Below, one piece after another: positions 45,479 through 55,943 of a stretch of 64,000 bases of DNA. This DNA comes from Thermolongibacillus altinsuensis (GTDB taxonomy: Bacteria > Bacillota > Bacilli > Bacillales > Anoxybacillaceae). Position 1 is the first letter of the stretch, and every line of letters starts with the position of its first letter. A program made the position numbers and the translations under genes. The notes beneath the pieces were generated by a model. It was given only the letters and a program-made list of their open reading frames with translations, was not told where the DNA came from and did no database searches. The stretch is from the NCBI RefSeq assembly GCF_004341205.1, contig NZ_SLUL01000005.1:124001-188000 (forward strand), read 5' to 3'.

Positions 45479-46136
45479 AGTGATGCAATTTTTCAATAAC
45501 AGCGATCCAGAACATGTGTCAACTTCCGTTAAATTGTTGCTGTTATTGACCGTTTTATCGTTGGCACCGAGCATTTTAATTATGATGACATCATTTACAA
45601 GAATTGTTATTGTTCTTTCGTTTGTCAGAACTTCGCTCGGAACACAACAAATGCCACCAAACCAAGTGCTCATTGGTTTATCGCTTTTCTTAACGTTTTT
45701 CATCATGGCACCGACGTTTCAGCAAATTCATCAAGAAGCATTGCAGCCGTTGTTTGAGGAGAAAATTAATTTAGAAGAAGCCTACAAGCGTGCGGAAATT
45801 CCGCTGAAAGAATTTATGAGTAAACATACGCGGCAAAAAGATTTAGCGCTTTTTTTGAACTATGCTGGGGCTGAACAGCCGAAAACGGTTCAAGATATTC
45901 CGCTTACAACGCTTGTTCCTGCATTTGCGATTAGTGAATTAAAAACAGCGTTTCAAATTGGCTTTATGTTGTTTATTCCGTTTTTAGTCATCGATATGGT
46001 TGTGGCAAGCGTTTTGATGTCCATGGGAATGATGATGCTTCCGCCAGTCATGATTTCTTTGCCGTTCAAAATTTTGTTGTTTGTGCTTGTTGATGGCTGG
46101 TATTTAGTCGTTAAGTCGTTACTTGAGAGCTTTTAA
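45471..46136 (+). CDS. fliP: Flagellar biosynthetic protein FliP
   Basis: FliP is the main subunit of the export gate ring. The 221-residue product has several membrane helices and the family signatures [17 protein letters not shown] and [15 protein letters not shown]. The N-terminus [17 protein letters not shown] resembles that of B. subtilis. The ATG at 45471 overlaps the end of fliO. A longer TTG start at 45447 is unlikely. Confidence 0.96.
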   Translation: MNEVMQFFNNSDPEHVSTSVKLLLLLTVLSLAPSILIMMTSFTRIVIVLSFVRTSLGTQQMPPNQVLIGLSLFLTFFIMAPTFQQIHQEALQPLFEEKINLEEAYKRAEIPLKEFMSKHTRQKDLALFLNYAGAEQPKTVQDIPLTTLVPAFAISELKTAFQIGFMLFIPFLVIDMVVASVLMSMGMMMLPPVMISLPFKILLFVLVDGWYLVVKSLLESF

Positions 46137-46151
46137 AGTAGGTGGATGAAG

Positions 46152-46421
46152 ATGAGTCCAGATTTTGTTATTCAAGTTGCTGAACGCGGTGTATATATGG
46201 TTCTCCTAATTTGTGGACCGTTGATGCTTCTGGCGCTCGCGGTTGGATTGATTATTAGTATTTTGCAGGCAACGACGCAAATTCAAGAGCAAACATTAGC
46301 GTTTGTTCCAAAAATTGTCGCAGTATTGATTGGGCTTGTTTTTTTCGGGCCATGGATGCTTTCACGCATGATTTCTTATACGTATGATATCTTTAGTAAT
46401 TTAAGTAAGTTTATAGGATGA
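46152..46421 (+). CDS. fliQ: Flagellar biosynthetic protein FliQ
   Basis: FliQ is a two-helix export gate subunit. The 89-residue protein has helices at about 13-38 and 52-75 with the conserved link QATTQIQEQTLAFVPKI. The ATG at 46152 gives MSPDFVIQVAERG, with AGGTGG six bases upstream; the ATG at 46146 is too close to that site. Confidence 0.95.
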   Translation: MSPDFVIQVAERGVYMVLLICGPLMLLALAVGLIISILQATTQIQEQTLAFVPKIVAVLIGLVFFGPWMLSRMISYTYDIFSNLSKFIG

Positions 46422-46425
46422 TGCT

Positions 46426-47202
46426 ATGGAAGTTTTGTATACGTATTTTCCTGCTTTTTTGTTAGTGTTTGCGCGCGTTGCCTCTTTTTTTGTGACGTTG
46501 CCGCTTTTTTCATATCGAAACATTCCAACAACCCATAAAATTGGTCTTGCGTTCTTTATTAGCTGGATTATGTTCTTTACCATTGAGAAAAAACCGTTGT
46601 CTATTGATGGCGTTTATTTTATGCTCATCATCAAAGAAGTGTTAGTCGGATTATTCATTGGATTGATTGCGTTTATGATTATGTCCGCCATTCAAATTGC
46701 TGGAGGGCTTATCGATTTCCAAATGGGATTCGCGATTGCCAATGTGATCGATCCGCAGACAGGGGTCCAAAGCCCGTTAATGGGACAATATTTATATACG
46801 CTTGCTTTGTTTTTCCTTTTGGCCGTCAATGGACATCACTTATTGTTAGATGGTGTTTTTTATAGTTATCGTCTCGTTCCGATTGATCAACTTTGGTTGC
46901 CTTTTGGCCATGAAAACGTTGTTGAATATATAATCAAAACATTTCAAGCTATGTTTGTTGTCGCTTTTCAAATGTCGATCCCCATTGTCGGTTGTTTATT
47001 TCTAGTTGATGTTGCGCTAGGAATTGTGGCGCGAACAGTTCCTCAACTCAACATTTTTGTTGTTGGGTTGCCAATAAAAATTCTCGTTAGTTTCATCATT
47101 TTCCTCGTTGTTTTTTCCAGTTTATTCGCAGTGACAAAACAGTTATTTGAATTGGTGCTTCTTTCGATGCGCGGAATGATGGAACTTTTAGGGGGAACGT
47201 AA
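46426..47202 (+). CDS. fliR: Flagellar biosynthetic protein FliR
   Basis: FliR caps the FliPQR export gate. The 258-residue protein has about six membrane helices, with SAIQIAGGLIDFQMGFAIAN as a recognisable motif. It starts four bases after fliQ and abuts flhB without a gap. Confidence 0.95.
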   Translation: MEVLYTYFPAFLLVFARVASFFVTLPLFSYRNIPTTHKIGLAFFISWIMFFTIEKKPLSIDGVYFMLIIKEVLVGLFIGLIAFMIMSAIQIAGGLIDFQMGFAIANVIDPQTGVQSPLMGQYLYTLALFFLLAVNGHHLLLDGVFYSYRLVPIDQLWLPFGHENVVEYIIKTFQAMFVVAFQMSIPIVGCLFLVDVALGIVARTVPQLNIFVVGLPIKILVSFIIFLVVFSSLFAVTKQLFELVLLSMRGMMELLGGT

Positions 47203-48285
47203 ATGACTTGGCTCTCATTAGATTTACAGTTTTTCTCAGGGGAAAAGACAGAAAAAGCGACGCCAAGAAAGCGACAAGAAGTTCGGAAAAAAGGGCAAGT
47301 GGCCAAAAGCGCCGATCTTAATGCTGCCTTTTTAATGCTCGTTGTGTTTTTAGTATTACTTTTTTCGGGACAAGTTTGGCAAACTACTTTTTCTAATATT
47401 TTTCGCCAATCCTTTCAACATTATTTCTTTGTTGATTTAACCGTTGACTCTGTGCAAGCGATATTTGTCGGGATTATTCGACAACTGTTGGCGATTGTTG
47501 GTCCCGTTTTTTTAGCAGCCATCGCCGCGGCTATTTTCGCTAATTTTTTGCAGATTGGCTTTCTCTTTACGACTGAGCCGTTACAAATGAAATTAAGTAA
47601 ACTCGATCCAATTCAAGGATTTAAACGTATTTTTTCATTGCGCTCGGTCGTTGAATTGCTAAAGTCCATTTTAAAAATTTTATTCGTCGGTCTTGTGACA
47701 TTCTCTGTTTTATGGTTTCGTTTAGATGAAATTTTATTGTTATCTCATAAATCGGTTCAATCGATTTTTCTTACTCTTGGTGATTTGACGATCAAGATGG
47801 GATTATATGCCTCCGTCTCTCTTTTATTTCTTGCATTACTAGATTATTTGTATCAACGCTTTGATTTTGAAAAAAATATTCGCATGTCCAAACAAGATAT
47901 TAAAGATGAGTATAAAAAAACCGAAGGAGATCCGCTCATTAAATCGCGCATTAAACAAAAGCAACGAGAAATGGCGATGCGGCGAATGATGCAAGAAGTA
48001 CCAAAAGCCGATGTGGTCATTACCAATCCGACCCATTTTGCCGTTGCGTTAAAATATGATGAGCAGCAAATGGATGCACCGATGGTCGTGGCAAAAGGTG
48101 TTGATTATATTGCCCAAAAAATAAAAGAAATTGCGAAAGAACACGATATTGTCGTTGTCGAAAATCGTCCTTTAGCTCGTGCGTTATATGAGCAAACAGA
48201 AATAGGCATGGTAATTCCAGAACAATTTTTTAAAGCGGTTGCTGAAATTTTGGCCTATGTGTATCGATTAAAGAAAAAAATTTAA
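47203..48285 (+). CDS. flhB: Flagellar export switch protein FlhB
   Basis: FlhB controls the switch from hook to filament substrates. The 360-residue protein has a cytoplasmic N-terminus (GEKTEKATPRKRQEVRKKGQ), four membrane helices (about 38-215), and a cytoplasmic domain with the autocleavage site NPTH (in DVVITNPTHFAVALKY). Its cleaved C-terminal fragment has a free-standing homologue at 20258-20524. The start follows directly on fliR. Confidence 0.96.
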   Translation: MTWLSLDLQFFSGEKTEKATPRKRQEVRKKGQVAKSADLNAAFLMLVVFLVLLFSGQVWQTTFSNIFRQSFQHYFFVDLTVDSVQAIFVGIIRQLLAIVGPVFLAAIAAAIFANFLQIGFLFTTEPLQMKLSKLDPIQGFKRIFSLRSVVELLKSILKILFVGLVTFSVLWFRLDEILLLSHKSVQSIFLTLGDLTIKMGLYASVSLLFLALLDYLYQRFDFEKNIRMSKQDIKDEYKKTEGDPLIKSRIKQKQREMAMRRMMQEVPKADVVITNPTHFAVALKYDEQQMDAPMVVAKGVDYIAQKIKEIAKEHDIVVVENRPLARALYEQTEIGMVIPEQFFKAVAEILAYVYRLKKKI

Positions 48286-48314
48286 TTTGATTGTTTGAAC
48301 AGGAGAGAAAGTTT

Positions 48315-50351
48315 ATGTCTGCAAGAGATTTGTCTGTGTTAGTTAGCGTAGTATTCATCGTTGCGATGCTGATCATTCCACTGCCATCTTGGCTGCTTAG
48401 TGTCCTCATTATATTGAATATTTCTCTTGCGCTATTAGTTCTCCTTACATCGATGAATGTGCGTGAGCCGCTGCAATTTTCGATTTTCCCTTCGCTTCTT
48501 CTTTTGTTAACGTTATTCCGTCTCGGTTTGAACGTTTCCACGACTCGCTCGATTTTAAGTAAAGGAGAAGCGGGTGGAGTCGTCGAAACGTTTGGAACGT
48601 TTGTCGTTGGCGGAAATGTTGTCGTTGGTTTTGTTGTGTTTTTAATTTTAATCATTATCCAGTTTGTTGTGATTACAAAGGGTGCTGAACGTGTTTCGGA
48701 AGTAGCAGCCCGCTTTACGTTAGATGCGATGCCAGGGAAACAAATGAGCATCGATGCTGATTTGAATGCGGGAATCATTTCTGAACAGCAGGCTCGTGAA
48801 CGCCGCGAAAAAGTGGCGAGAGAGGCCGATTTTTACGGCGCGATGGATGGAGCGAGCAAATTTGTGAAAGGGGATGCGATTGCAGGAATTATCATTGTCG
48901 TCATTAATATGCTTTTTGGAATGGTGATCGGAGTCGTTCAGCATGGATTAGATGTGGGTGAAGCGGCACAACGATATACGCTTCTTACGGTCGGAGACGG
49001 CATTGTAAGCCAAATTCCAGCTTTATTAATCTCGACAGCGACAGGGATTGTGGTCACTCGTGCTGCTTCGGATGAAAATTTAGGCGCCGACATTATGCAG
49101 CAATTGTTTGCGTACCCAAAAATGTTATATGTAACAGCAGGAACGATTTTTTTACTTGGCCTATTTACGCCGATCAATGACTTGCTAACGATTCCAGTTG
49201 CATCCCTATTGGCTCTTGGAGGATACAATTTAAGTAAGCTATCGAAAAAAGAAGAAATGAGTCAAGAGGTAGCGGAAGAAGAAGTTGAAATGGATCAAAT
49301 GAAAAGTCCAGAAAGCGTCGTTAGTTTACTGAGCGTTGATCCAATTGAATTTGAATTTGGATATGGTCTCATTCCGCTTGCGGATGCCAATCAAGGCGGG
49401 GATTTATTAGATCGAATCGTTATGATTCGTCGTCAGCTTGCTCTTGAACTAGGGATCGTTATTCCGGTTGTGCGCATTCGTGACAACATTCAGCTTCAGC
49501 CAAACGAGTATCGTTTAAAAATAAAAGGAAACGAAGTCGCAAGAGGTGAATTGCTGCTTGATCATTATTTAGCGATGAGCCCAGGCATGGATGACGATTC
49601 GATTGAAGGAATTGACACGATTGAGCCAGCATTTGGTCTTCCAGCAAAATGGATTACAGAGGAAATGAAAGAAAAAGCCGAAATGCTTGGCTATACAGTT
49701 GTTGATCCGCCATCTGTTGTTTCAACGCATATTACAGAATTGTTGAAAGCTCATGCGCATGAATTATTAGGTCGTCAAGAGACAAAGCAGCTCATCGATC
49801 ATTTAAAAGAGACTTATCCAATTTTAGTCGAAGAGGTCACACCGAATCCTTTATCCATTGGAGATGTTCAAAAAGTATTGGCGAAATTGTTAAAAGAAAA
49901 AGTATCGATTCGCAATTTACCTGTTATTTTTGAAACGCTTGCGGATTTTGGACGAATGACAACAGACACGGATTTATTAACGGAATATGTACGACAAGCG
50001 CTTGCAAGACAAATTACAAACCAGTATGTTGTCAATGGTGAAACGCTGAAAGTCATTACGTTATCAGGAAAGGTCGAAAAAGCGATTGCGGAAGGAGTGC
50101 AACAAACAGAGCACGGAAATTATTTAGCGCTCGATCCAACGATATCACAAGCGATTATTGAAGCCATTGCTTCTCAAATTGAACAATTTTCATTTCAAGA
50201 TCAAGCGCCAATTTTACTTTGTTCCCCAGCTGTACGCATGTATGTAAGACAGTTGACAGAGCGCTATTTTCCAAATGTTCCGGTTTTATCCTATAATGAA
50301 CTTGAGACGAATGTCGAAGTTCAAAGCGTTGGGGTGGTGGATATTGAATGA
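48315..50351 (+). CDS. flhA: Flagellar biosynthesis protein FlhA
   Basis: FlhA is the major export-gate protein with a large cytoplasmic ring. The 678-residue product has about eight N-terminal membrane helices. The FHIPEP-family signature RFTLDAMPGKQMSIDADLNA lies in the loop at about 135-160. The cytoplasmic domain spans about 320-678. The ATG at 48315 follows AGGAGAGAAAG; the frame from 48291 is not supported. It overlaps flhF by four bases. Confidence 0.96.
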   Translation: MSARDLSVLVSVVFIVAMLIIPLPSWLLSVLIILNISLALLVLLTSMNVREPLQFSIFPSLLLLLTLFRLGLNVSTTRSILSKGEAGGVVETFGTFVVGGNVVVGFVVFLILIIIQFVVITKGAERVSEVAARFTLDAMPGKQMSIDADLNAGIISEQQARERREKVAREADFYGAMDGASKFVKGDAIAGIIIVVINMLFGMVIGVVQHGLDVGEAAQRYTLLTVGDGIVSQIPALLISTATGIVVTRAASDENLGADIMQQLFAYPKMLYVTAGTIFLLGLFTPINDLLTIPVASLLALGGYNLSKLSKKEEMSQEVAEEEVEMDQMKSPESVVSLLSVDPIEFEFGYGLIPLADANQGGDLLDRIVMIRRQLALELGIVIPVVRIRDNIQLQPNEYRLKIKGNEVARGELLLDHYLAMSPGMDDDSIEGIDTIEPAFGLPAKWITEEMKEKAEMLGYTVVDPPSVVSTHITELLKAHAHELLGRQETKQLIDHLKETYPILVEEVTPNPLSIGDVQKVLAKLLKEKVSIRNLPVIFETLADFGRMTTDTDLLTEYVRQALARQITNQYVVNGETLKVITLSGKVEKAIAEGVQQTEHGNYLALDPTISQAIIEAIASQIEQFSFQDQAPILLCSPAVRMYVRQLTERYFPNVPVLSYNELETNVEVQSVGVVDIE

Positions 50352-51466
50352 AAGTGAAGAAATTTGTCGCATCATCCATGCCTGAAGCAATGAAAATGAT
50401 CCGCGCAGAACTTGGAAATGATGCCGTCATTTTAAACTCAAAAGTTGTTCATAAAAAAGGATTTCTTGGCTTATTCTCACGAAAAAATATTGAAGTGATT
50501 GCAGCCGTTGATTCAAAGCCGGAGTTAAATGTACGAAAAATCAAGGAAAAAAGAAAAGAAGAAAAGCCGCAGGTTGAGCGAGTACAAGATGATCGACTGT
50601 TAAAAGAAATTAACGAGTTAAAGACGATCATGCAAAAGTTATCCGTAGGTGTCGCAACAAATTTTGAGCATTATCCAGAACCTTTAAGAGAAATGAACGC
50701 ATTGCTAATGGAACAAGAAATTTCTGATGAAATTCGCCAGCAATTGATGTCCGCTCTTTTAGAGCGTTGGTATCTCGAGCGGGCAACAGCATCGAAAGAA
50801 GAAGTGAAGCGATGGCTTCATGAGGAAATGGTTAACAAGCTAAGCCCTTTCTCGTTCGGGGGCATTTCGTTCCAAAAAAAATTTGTTAATGTGGTCGGCC
50901 CAACAGGGGTAGGAAAAACGACAACGTTGGCAAAGATGGCGGCTGAATGCGTGATTAAGCATCAGAAAAAAGTTGCTTTTATTACGACGGATACGTATCG
51001 AATTGCTGCGATTGATCAGTTAAAAACATATGCGAAAATTTTAGATGTACCGCTTGAAGTTTGCTATAACCTCGACGATTTTCGCAAAGCAAAAGAGAAG
51101 TTTGCAAGCTATGATATTGTCTTCATTGATACAGCTGGAAGAAATTTTCGCAATCCGAAATACGTAAAAGATTTGCAGGAACTGATCGATTTTAATCAAG
51201 AAATGGAAACGTTTCTCGTTCTTTCTTTAACAGCTAAACTATGCGATATGAAAGAGATTTATCAACAATTTTCATTGATTCACATCGATAAATTTATTTT
51301 TACAAAAGTAGATGAAACAAGCCGACATGGAGCGATGGTGAATTTAATGATGGATTGCCAAATCGGTGCAGCCTATTTAACACACGGACAAAATGTTCCA
51401 GATGATATTATCGAAGCGTCACCAACGATAATTGCAAATACAATTATTGGGGTCGAGCAACGATGA
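50348..51466 (+). CDS. flhF: Flagellar biosynthesis SRP-type GTPase FlhF
   Basis: FlhF helps set flagellar position and number together with FlhG. The 372-residue protein has a basic variable N-terminal domain, then NG domains with [15 protein letters not shown] (about 182-195), DTAGRNFRN and FTKVDETSRHGA. It starts within the flhA stop and overlaps flhG by four bases, so translation is coupled. Confidence 0.95.
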   Translation: MKVKKFVASSMPEAMKMIRAELGNDAVILNSKVVHKKGFLGLFSRKNIEVIAAVDSKPELNVRKIKEKRKEEKPQVERVQDDRLLKEINELKTIMQKLSVGVATNFEHYPEPLREMNALLMEQEISDEIRQQLMSALLERWYLERATASKEEVKRWLHEEMVNKLSPFSFGGISFQKKFVNVVGPTGVGKTTTLAKMAAECVIKHQKKVAFITTDTYRIAAIDQLKTYAKILDVPLEVCYNLDDFRKAKEKFASYDIVFIDTAGRNFRNPKYVKDLQELIDFNQEMETFLVLSLTAKLCDMKEIYQQFSLIHIDKFIFTKVDETSRHGAMVNLMMDCQIGAAYLTHGQNVPDDIIEASPTIIANTIIGVEQR

Positions 51467-52329
51467 GGGATCAAGCTGAAAGCTTACGCTTACGTTTAAA
51501 AAAACTGCAAGAAAAAACAGAAACAAAAGCGATTGCTGTGATCAGCGGAAAAGGCGGGGTTGGTAAATCCAACTTTTCGCTCAATTTTGCTCTGACATTG
51601 TCTAAACAAGGACGAAACGTTCTATTATTTGACATGGATATCGGTATGGGAAATATTGATATTTTACTTGGGCAATCTTCATCGTACTCCATTATTGATA
51701 TGTTTCGTACGAATGTAACGATCCACGATATTATTAAAAAAGGCCCGGAAAATTTATCGTTTATTGCAGGCGGTACAGGATTAACAGAAATTTTTAATAT
51801 GGACAAAGAAAAAGTGCAGTATTTTATTGAACAGCTACAACTTGTTTCACAAAGTTATGATTATATTATTTTTGATATGGGAGCTGGAATTTCAGAAGAT
51901 CGGTTGCAGCTGTTAATGGCTGTAGATGAAATTTTTATTATTACGACGCCAGAACCGACAGCGATCACGGATGCTTATGCGACGATGAAATATATTCATT
52001 TGTTAGAAAAAAACATTCCATTCTATCTCCTTGTGAATCGAACACATTCGGAGAAAGAAGGAAACGAAACGTTAAGCCGTTTAAAAAATGCTGCAAAGAA
52101 ATTTTTGGGGAAAGATGTGAAAATTTTAGGGGTATTACCTGAAGATCGAGCCGTTTCGACAGCGGTCATCCGTCAAATTCCTTTTGTTTTATTTGATCCG
52201 ACAGCAAAAGCGAGCAAAGCGATGCTTCAAGTGGTTGAACGTTACATAACGAATCAAGTTGATGCAGAATGGAAAGAGCGTTCGTTCAACTTTTTTACAA
52301 AACTGCGGCAATACTTTCTAGAAAGGTAG
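51463..52329 (+). CDS. flhG: MinD-like ATPase FlhG (YlxH)
   Basis: FlhG stimulates FlhF GTPase activity and patterns flagella. The 288-residue protein has a short N-terminal activator segment (DQAESLRLRLKKLQEK). The deviant Walker A SGKGGVGKSNFS is at about 29-40, with LLFDMDIGMGNIDILLG after it. A C-terminal amphipathic region FNFFTKLRQYFLER is suited to membrane binding. It overlaps flhF by four bases. Confidence 0.94.
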   Translation: MRDQAESLRLRLKKLQEKTETKAIAVISGKGGVGKSNFSLNFALTLSKQGRNVLLFDMDIGMGNIDILLGQSSSYSIIDMFRTNVTIHDIIKKGPENLSFIAGGTGLTEIFNMDKEKVQYFIEQLQLVSQSYDYIIFDMGAGISEDRLQLLMAVDEIFIITTPEPTAITDAYATMKYIHLLEKNIPFYLLVNRTHSEKEGNETLSRLKNAAKKFLGKDVKILGVLPEDRAVSTAVIRQIPFVLFDPTAKASKAMLQVVERYITNQVDAEWKERSFNFFTKLRQYFLER

Positions 52330-52339
52330 GTTGTCATCG

Positions 52340-53413
52340 GTGAATAAAGCCAAAGTGTTGGTTGTTGATGACTCTGCTTTCATGAGAAAGCTGATTAGCG
52401 ATTTTCTGTCTGAAGATCCCCGTTTAGAAGTCATCGGCACAGCAAGAAACGGACAGGAAGCGCTTCGAAAAATTGAAGAATTGAAGCCCGATGTAGTGAC
52501 ATTGGATGTCGAAATGCCAATTATGGACGGACTTGAAACGCTCAAGCATATTATGCAACAACATCCTCTTCCTGTCGTTATGATTTCAAGTACAACGAGG
52601 GAAGGTGCAGAGAACACCATTCTGGCGCTTCAATATGGAGCGGTTGACTTTATTGCGAAACCTTCAGGAGCAATTTCGCTAGATTTGTATAAAATTAAGG
52701 ATCAAATTGTCGAGAAAGTATTGCTCGCTAGTCACGCAAATTTACAATGCATGAAAAGAAAGTCAAAAATTCCTATACCGCCACAAAAGCAATATAGTAA
52801 AATAGAGTCAAATGAGCCGATAAAAACAAACACGACGAAGAAAAAAATTGTTTGTATTGGCACGTCAACGGGTGGTCCGCGGGCGTTACAACATGTGTTA
52901 TCGAAATTACCAGAAACGATCAACGCTCCGATTTTAATTGTGCAACATATGCCGAAAGGTTTTACAAAATCGCTAGCCTCTCGTTTAGATTCAATTTGCC
53001 GTATTCGCGTCAAAGAAGCGGAAGATGGCGAGCTCATTCAAAAAGGAACAGCTTACATTGCTCCGGGTGGACAGCATTTGCAAGTGAAAAAAATCGGAAT
53101 GTCCTTGGCCGTTCACCTTGATGAATCTCCTGCTCGCAACGGACATCGTCCATCTGTTGATGTCATGTTCGAATCGCTTTGCACGCTAGCGGACTACGAA
53201 AAAATCGCTGTCATTATGACGGGAATGGGCTCAGATGGTACAGAAGGACTAAAACAATTAAAAGCATCAGGAAATACAAAAGTAATTGCTGAATCAGCTG
53301 AGTCATCTGTTGTGTTTGGAATGCCGAAATCAGCGATCGCTGCCAATGTAACAGATGAGGTTGTTCATTTAGATAAAATTGCTGATGCGATTATGAAATA
53401 TGTAGATGCTTAA
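52340..53413 (+). CDS. cheB: Chemotaxis response regulator protein-glutamate methylesterase CheB
   Basis: CheB demethylates and deamidates chemoreceptors. The 357-residue protein has a receiver domain with Asp56 (TLDVEMPIMDG), a linker (about 135-165), and a methylesterase domain. The catalytic Ser is in IGTSTGGPRAL, the His in QHMPKGF and the Asp in GMGSDGTEG. The GTG at 52340 is preferred over the TTG at 52331, which abuts the AAAGGTAGG site. No cheR is present in this operon, as in B. subtilis. Confidence 0.94.
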   Translation: MNKAKVLVVDDSAFMRKLISDFLSEDPRLEVIGTARNGQEALRKIEELKPDVVTLDVEMPIMDGLETLKHIMQQHPLPVVMISSTTREGAENTILALQYGAVDFIAKPSGAISLDLYKIKDQIVEKVLLASHANLQCMKRKSKIPIPPQKQYSKIESNEPIKTNTTKKKIVCIGTSTGGPRALQHVLSKLPETINAPILIVQHMPKGFTKSLASRLDSICRIRVKEAEDGELIQKGTAYIAPGGQHLQVKKIGMSLAVHLDESPARNGHRPSVDVMFESLCTLADYEKIAVIMTGMGSDGTEGLKQLKASGNTKVIAESAESSVVFGMPKSAIAANVTDEVVHLDKIADAIMKYVDA

Positions 53414-53427
53414 GGGGGGTAGGAACG

Positions 53428-55455
53428 ATGGATATGAGTCAATATCTCGAAGTATTCATTGATGAAAGTAAGGAACATTTGCAGACGATTAACGAGCAAT
53501 TGCTTGAATTGGAAAAAAATCCGGAAGATTTGTCTATTGTGAATGAGATCTTTCGCTCTGCTCATACATTAAAAGGAATGTCTGCGACGATGGGATTTGA
53601 AGATTTAGCAAACTTGACCCATCAAATGGAAAATGTTTTAGATGGGATTCGGAACCAAAAAATTTCGGTTACGCCAGAGCTGTTAGATGTTGTTTTTCGT
53701 GCAGTTGATGATCTCGAAGCGATGGTTCATTCGATTGCGGAAGGCGGAGACGGAAAGCGCGATGTAACAGAAGTTGTTCAGCAGTTAAGACAAATCGAAA
53801 AAGGTGAACCTGTTACACCATCGTCCAAGAGCGATGACAAGAAACCAACTTTGTTGCAACAAACGTACGATGAATTTGAATATACCGTTTTACAACAATC
53901 AAAAGAGCAAGGATTTAACAGCTATGAAATTCGTGTCAAGCTCCGCGCAGACTGTTTGTTAAAAGCGGCACGTGTGTTTATGATTTTTGAAGTGCTTGAG
54001 CAGGTCGGAGAAATTATTAAATCTTCTCCAACGGTGGAAATGCTAGAAGCAGAGCAATTCGATCAAGAGTTTATCGTTACAGTTGTTTCAAAAGAAACAA
54101 AAGAAGATTTGTATAAACGGATTATGAAAGTTTCTGAAGTAGAAGAAGTAGTTATTGAACCTGTTCAATTTTCGAAAGCGGCTCCAGCTGCTGAAGAAAA
54201 AGAAAAATTGAAAACAGAAGAACTGAAAACAGAAAAACCAAAACAAACACAAGCGCAAACGCAACAAGCTGAGAAAAGCGGTTCTTCATCGTCGAAAGGA
54301 AATGTAAGCAATAAAACGATCCGCGTAAACATCGAACGTTTAGATATATTGATGAATTTATTTGAAGAGCTAGTGATTGACCGAGGAAGATTGGAACAAA
54401 TTTCACGAGAACTAAACAATCCAGAGCTCCATGAAACGGTTGAACGAATGTCACGCATTTCGGGCGATTTGCAAAATATTATTTTAAATATGCGCATGGT
54501 TCCGATTGAAACGGTTTTTAACCGCTTTCCGCGCATGGTGCGGCAACTCGCACGTGATTTAGGCAAAAAAATCAACCTTGAAATCATCGGAGCAGAAACA
54601 GAGTTAGATCGTACGGTGATCGATGAAATTGGTGACCCGCTTGTTCATCTATTGCGCAACGCGATTGATCATGGCATTGAAACACCGGATGTACGCAGAG
54701 CAAAAGGAAAGCCTGAAGAAGGAACTGTTAAATTAAAAGCATACCATAGCGGCAACCATGTTTTTATTGAGATTGAAGATGATGGTGCAGGAATTAGCCG
54801 CGAGAAGGTTCTTAAAAAGGCCATTAGTAAAGGAATTATTTCTGAACAAAATGCAGCAAGCTTAACAGACAAACAAGTGTATGAACTAATATTTGCTTCC
54901 GGTTTTTCAACGGCTGAAAAAGTTTCTGATATATCCGGTCGAGGCGTAGGGTTAGATGTTGTAAAAAATACAATTGAATCGCTTGGAGGTTCTGTCACAG
55001 TTGATTCACAAGAAGGCGTTGGCTCGATTTTCTCTATTCAGCTGCCATTAACATTATCGATTATATCGGTTATGCTTGTTGAAATTCAAAAGGAAAAATA
55101 TGCAATTCCACTTTCTTCTATTATTGAAACTGCGATTGTGAAAAAAGAAGATATCTTACATGCCCATAATCAAAAGGTAATTGATTTCCGCGGAAAAGTC
55201 GTTCCGTTGCTTTTCCTAAAGGATATTTTCGAAGTGCCTGTATCCAAAGAAGATGATGACTTTTTATCCGTTGTGATTGTGCGCAAAGGTGAAAAAATGG
55301 CGGGACTTGTCGTTGACTCGTTTATTGGTCAGCAGGAAGTCGTTTTAAAATCGCTTGGAAACTATTTAACATCCGTTTTTGCGATTTCAGGAGCAACGAT
55401 TTTAGGAGACGGGCAAGTGGCGCTTATTATCGATTGCAACGCGCTAATCAAATAG
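53428..55455 (+). CDS. cheA: Chemotaxis histidine kinase CheA
   Basis: CheA phosphorylates CheY and CheB in response to receptors. The 675-residue protein has P1 with phospho-acceptor His46 (FRSAHTLKGMSATMG), P2 (about 150-250), and an Glu/Lys/Thr/Gln linker. P3 dimerisation (about 290-355) is followed by an ATPase domain with NAIDHGIE, DDGAGIS and GRGVGLDVV, and a CheW-like P5 domain (about 540-670). The start follows AAGGGGGGTAGG. Confidence 0.96.
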   Translation: MDMSQYLEVFIDESKEHLQTINEQLLELEKNPEDLSIVNEIFRSAHTLKGMSATMGFEDLANLTHQMENVLDGIRNQKISVTPELLDVVFRAVDDLEAMVHSIAEGGDGKRDVTEVVQQLRQIEKGEPVTPSSKSDDKKPTLLQQTYDEFEYTVLQQSKEQGFNSYEIRVKLRADCLLKAARVFMIFEVLEQVGEIIKSSPTVEMLEAEQFDQEFIVTVVSKETKEDLYKRIMKVSEVEEVVIEPVQFSKAAPAAEEKEKLKTEELKTEKPKQTQAQTQQAEKSGSSSSKGNVSNKTIRVNIERLDILMNLFEELVIDRGRLEQISRELNNPELHETVERMSRISGDLQNIILNMRMVPIETVFNRFPRMVRQLARDLGKKINLEIIGAETELDRTVIDEIGDPLVHLLRNAIDHGIETPDVRRAKGKPEEGTVKLKAYHSGNHVFIEIEDDGAGISREKVLKKAISKGIISEQNAASLTDKQVYELIFASGFSTAEKVSDISGRGVGLDVVKNTIESLGGSVTVDSQEGVGSIFSIQLPLTLSIISVMLVEIQKEKYAIPLSSIIETAIVKKEDILHAHNQKVIDFRGKVVPLLFLKDIFEVPVSKEDDDFLSVVIVRKGEKMAGLVVDSFIGQQEVVLKSLGNYLTSVFAISGATILGDGQVALIIDCNALIK

Positions 55456-55496
55456 CGGGAGCGAGAACTTTCAAGCAGTGAAATGGAGGGATCAAT

Positions 55497-55928
55497 GTGG
55501 CAGAACTGAAAGTGATTGTCTTTCAATTAAAAGATAAGGAATACGCCATTCCTGTCCAGCAAGTTCGGTCGATCGAAAAAATTCAGCATATTACACGCGT
55601 TCCACGCGTTCCGAAGTTTGTAAAAGGGGTTATTAATTTACGAGGAGTCGTTACGCCCATTATTGATTTGCGGACGCGCTTTGGAATTGAGGAAACTGCG
55701 TTTTCTGACAACACTCGTGTGATTATTGTGGCGTTAGGTGAAATTGAGGTTGGATTGATTGTGGATGCAGCAAACGATGTCATTGATATTTCAACGGATG
55801 CAATTGAACCAACTCCAGAGGTTGTTGATTCGGTTGCGGTAGATTATATCAATGGAGTTGTGAAAATAGGGAAGCGGCTGTTGATTTTATTGAATTTAGA
55901 AAAAGTGTTAGAAACAACGAAAGTATAG
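55497..55928 (+). CDS. cheW: Chemotaxis coupling protein CheW
   Basis: CheW bridges receptors and CheA. The 143-residue SH3-like protein has VIVFQLKDKEYAIPVQQVRS and the motif VPKFVKGVINLRGVVTPIID. The GTG at 55497 follows GGAGGG; an overlapping ATG at 55495 is out of frame. It lies 41 bases after cheA. Confidence 0.95.
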   Translation: MAELKVIVFQLKDKEYAIPVQQVRSIEKIQHITRVPRVPKFVKGVINLRGVVTPIIDLRTRFGIEETAFSDNTRVIIVALGEIEVGLIVDAANDVIDISTDAIEPTPEVVDSVAVDYINGVVKIGKRLLILLNLEKVLETTKV

Positions 55929-55943
55929 GAAGGTCGTTCGCAT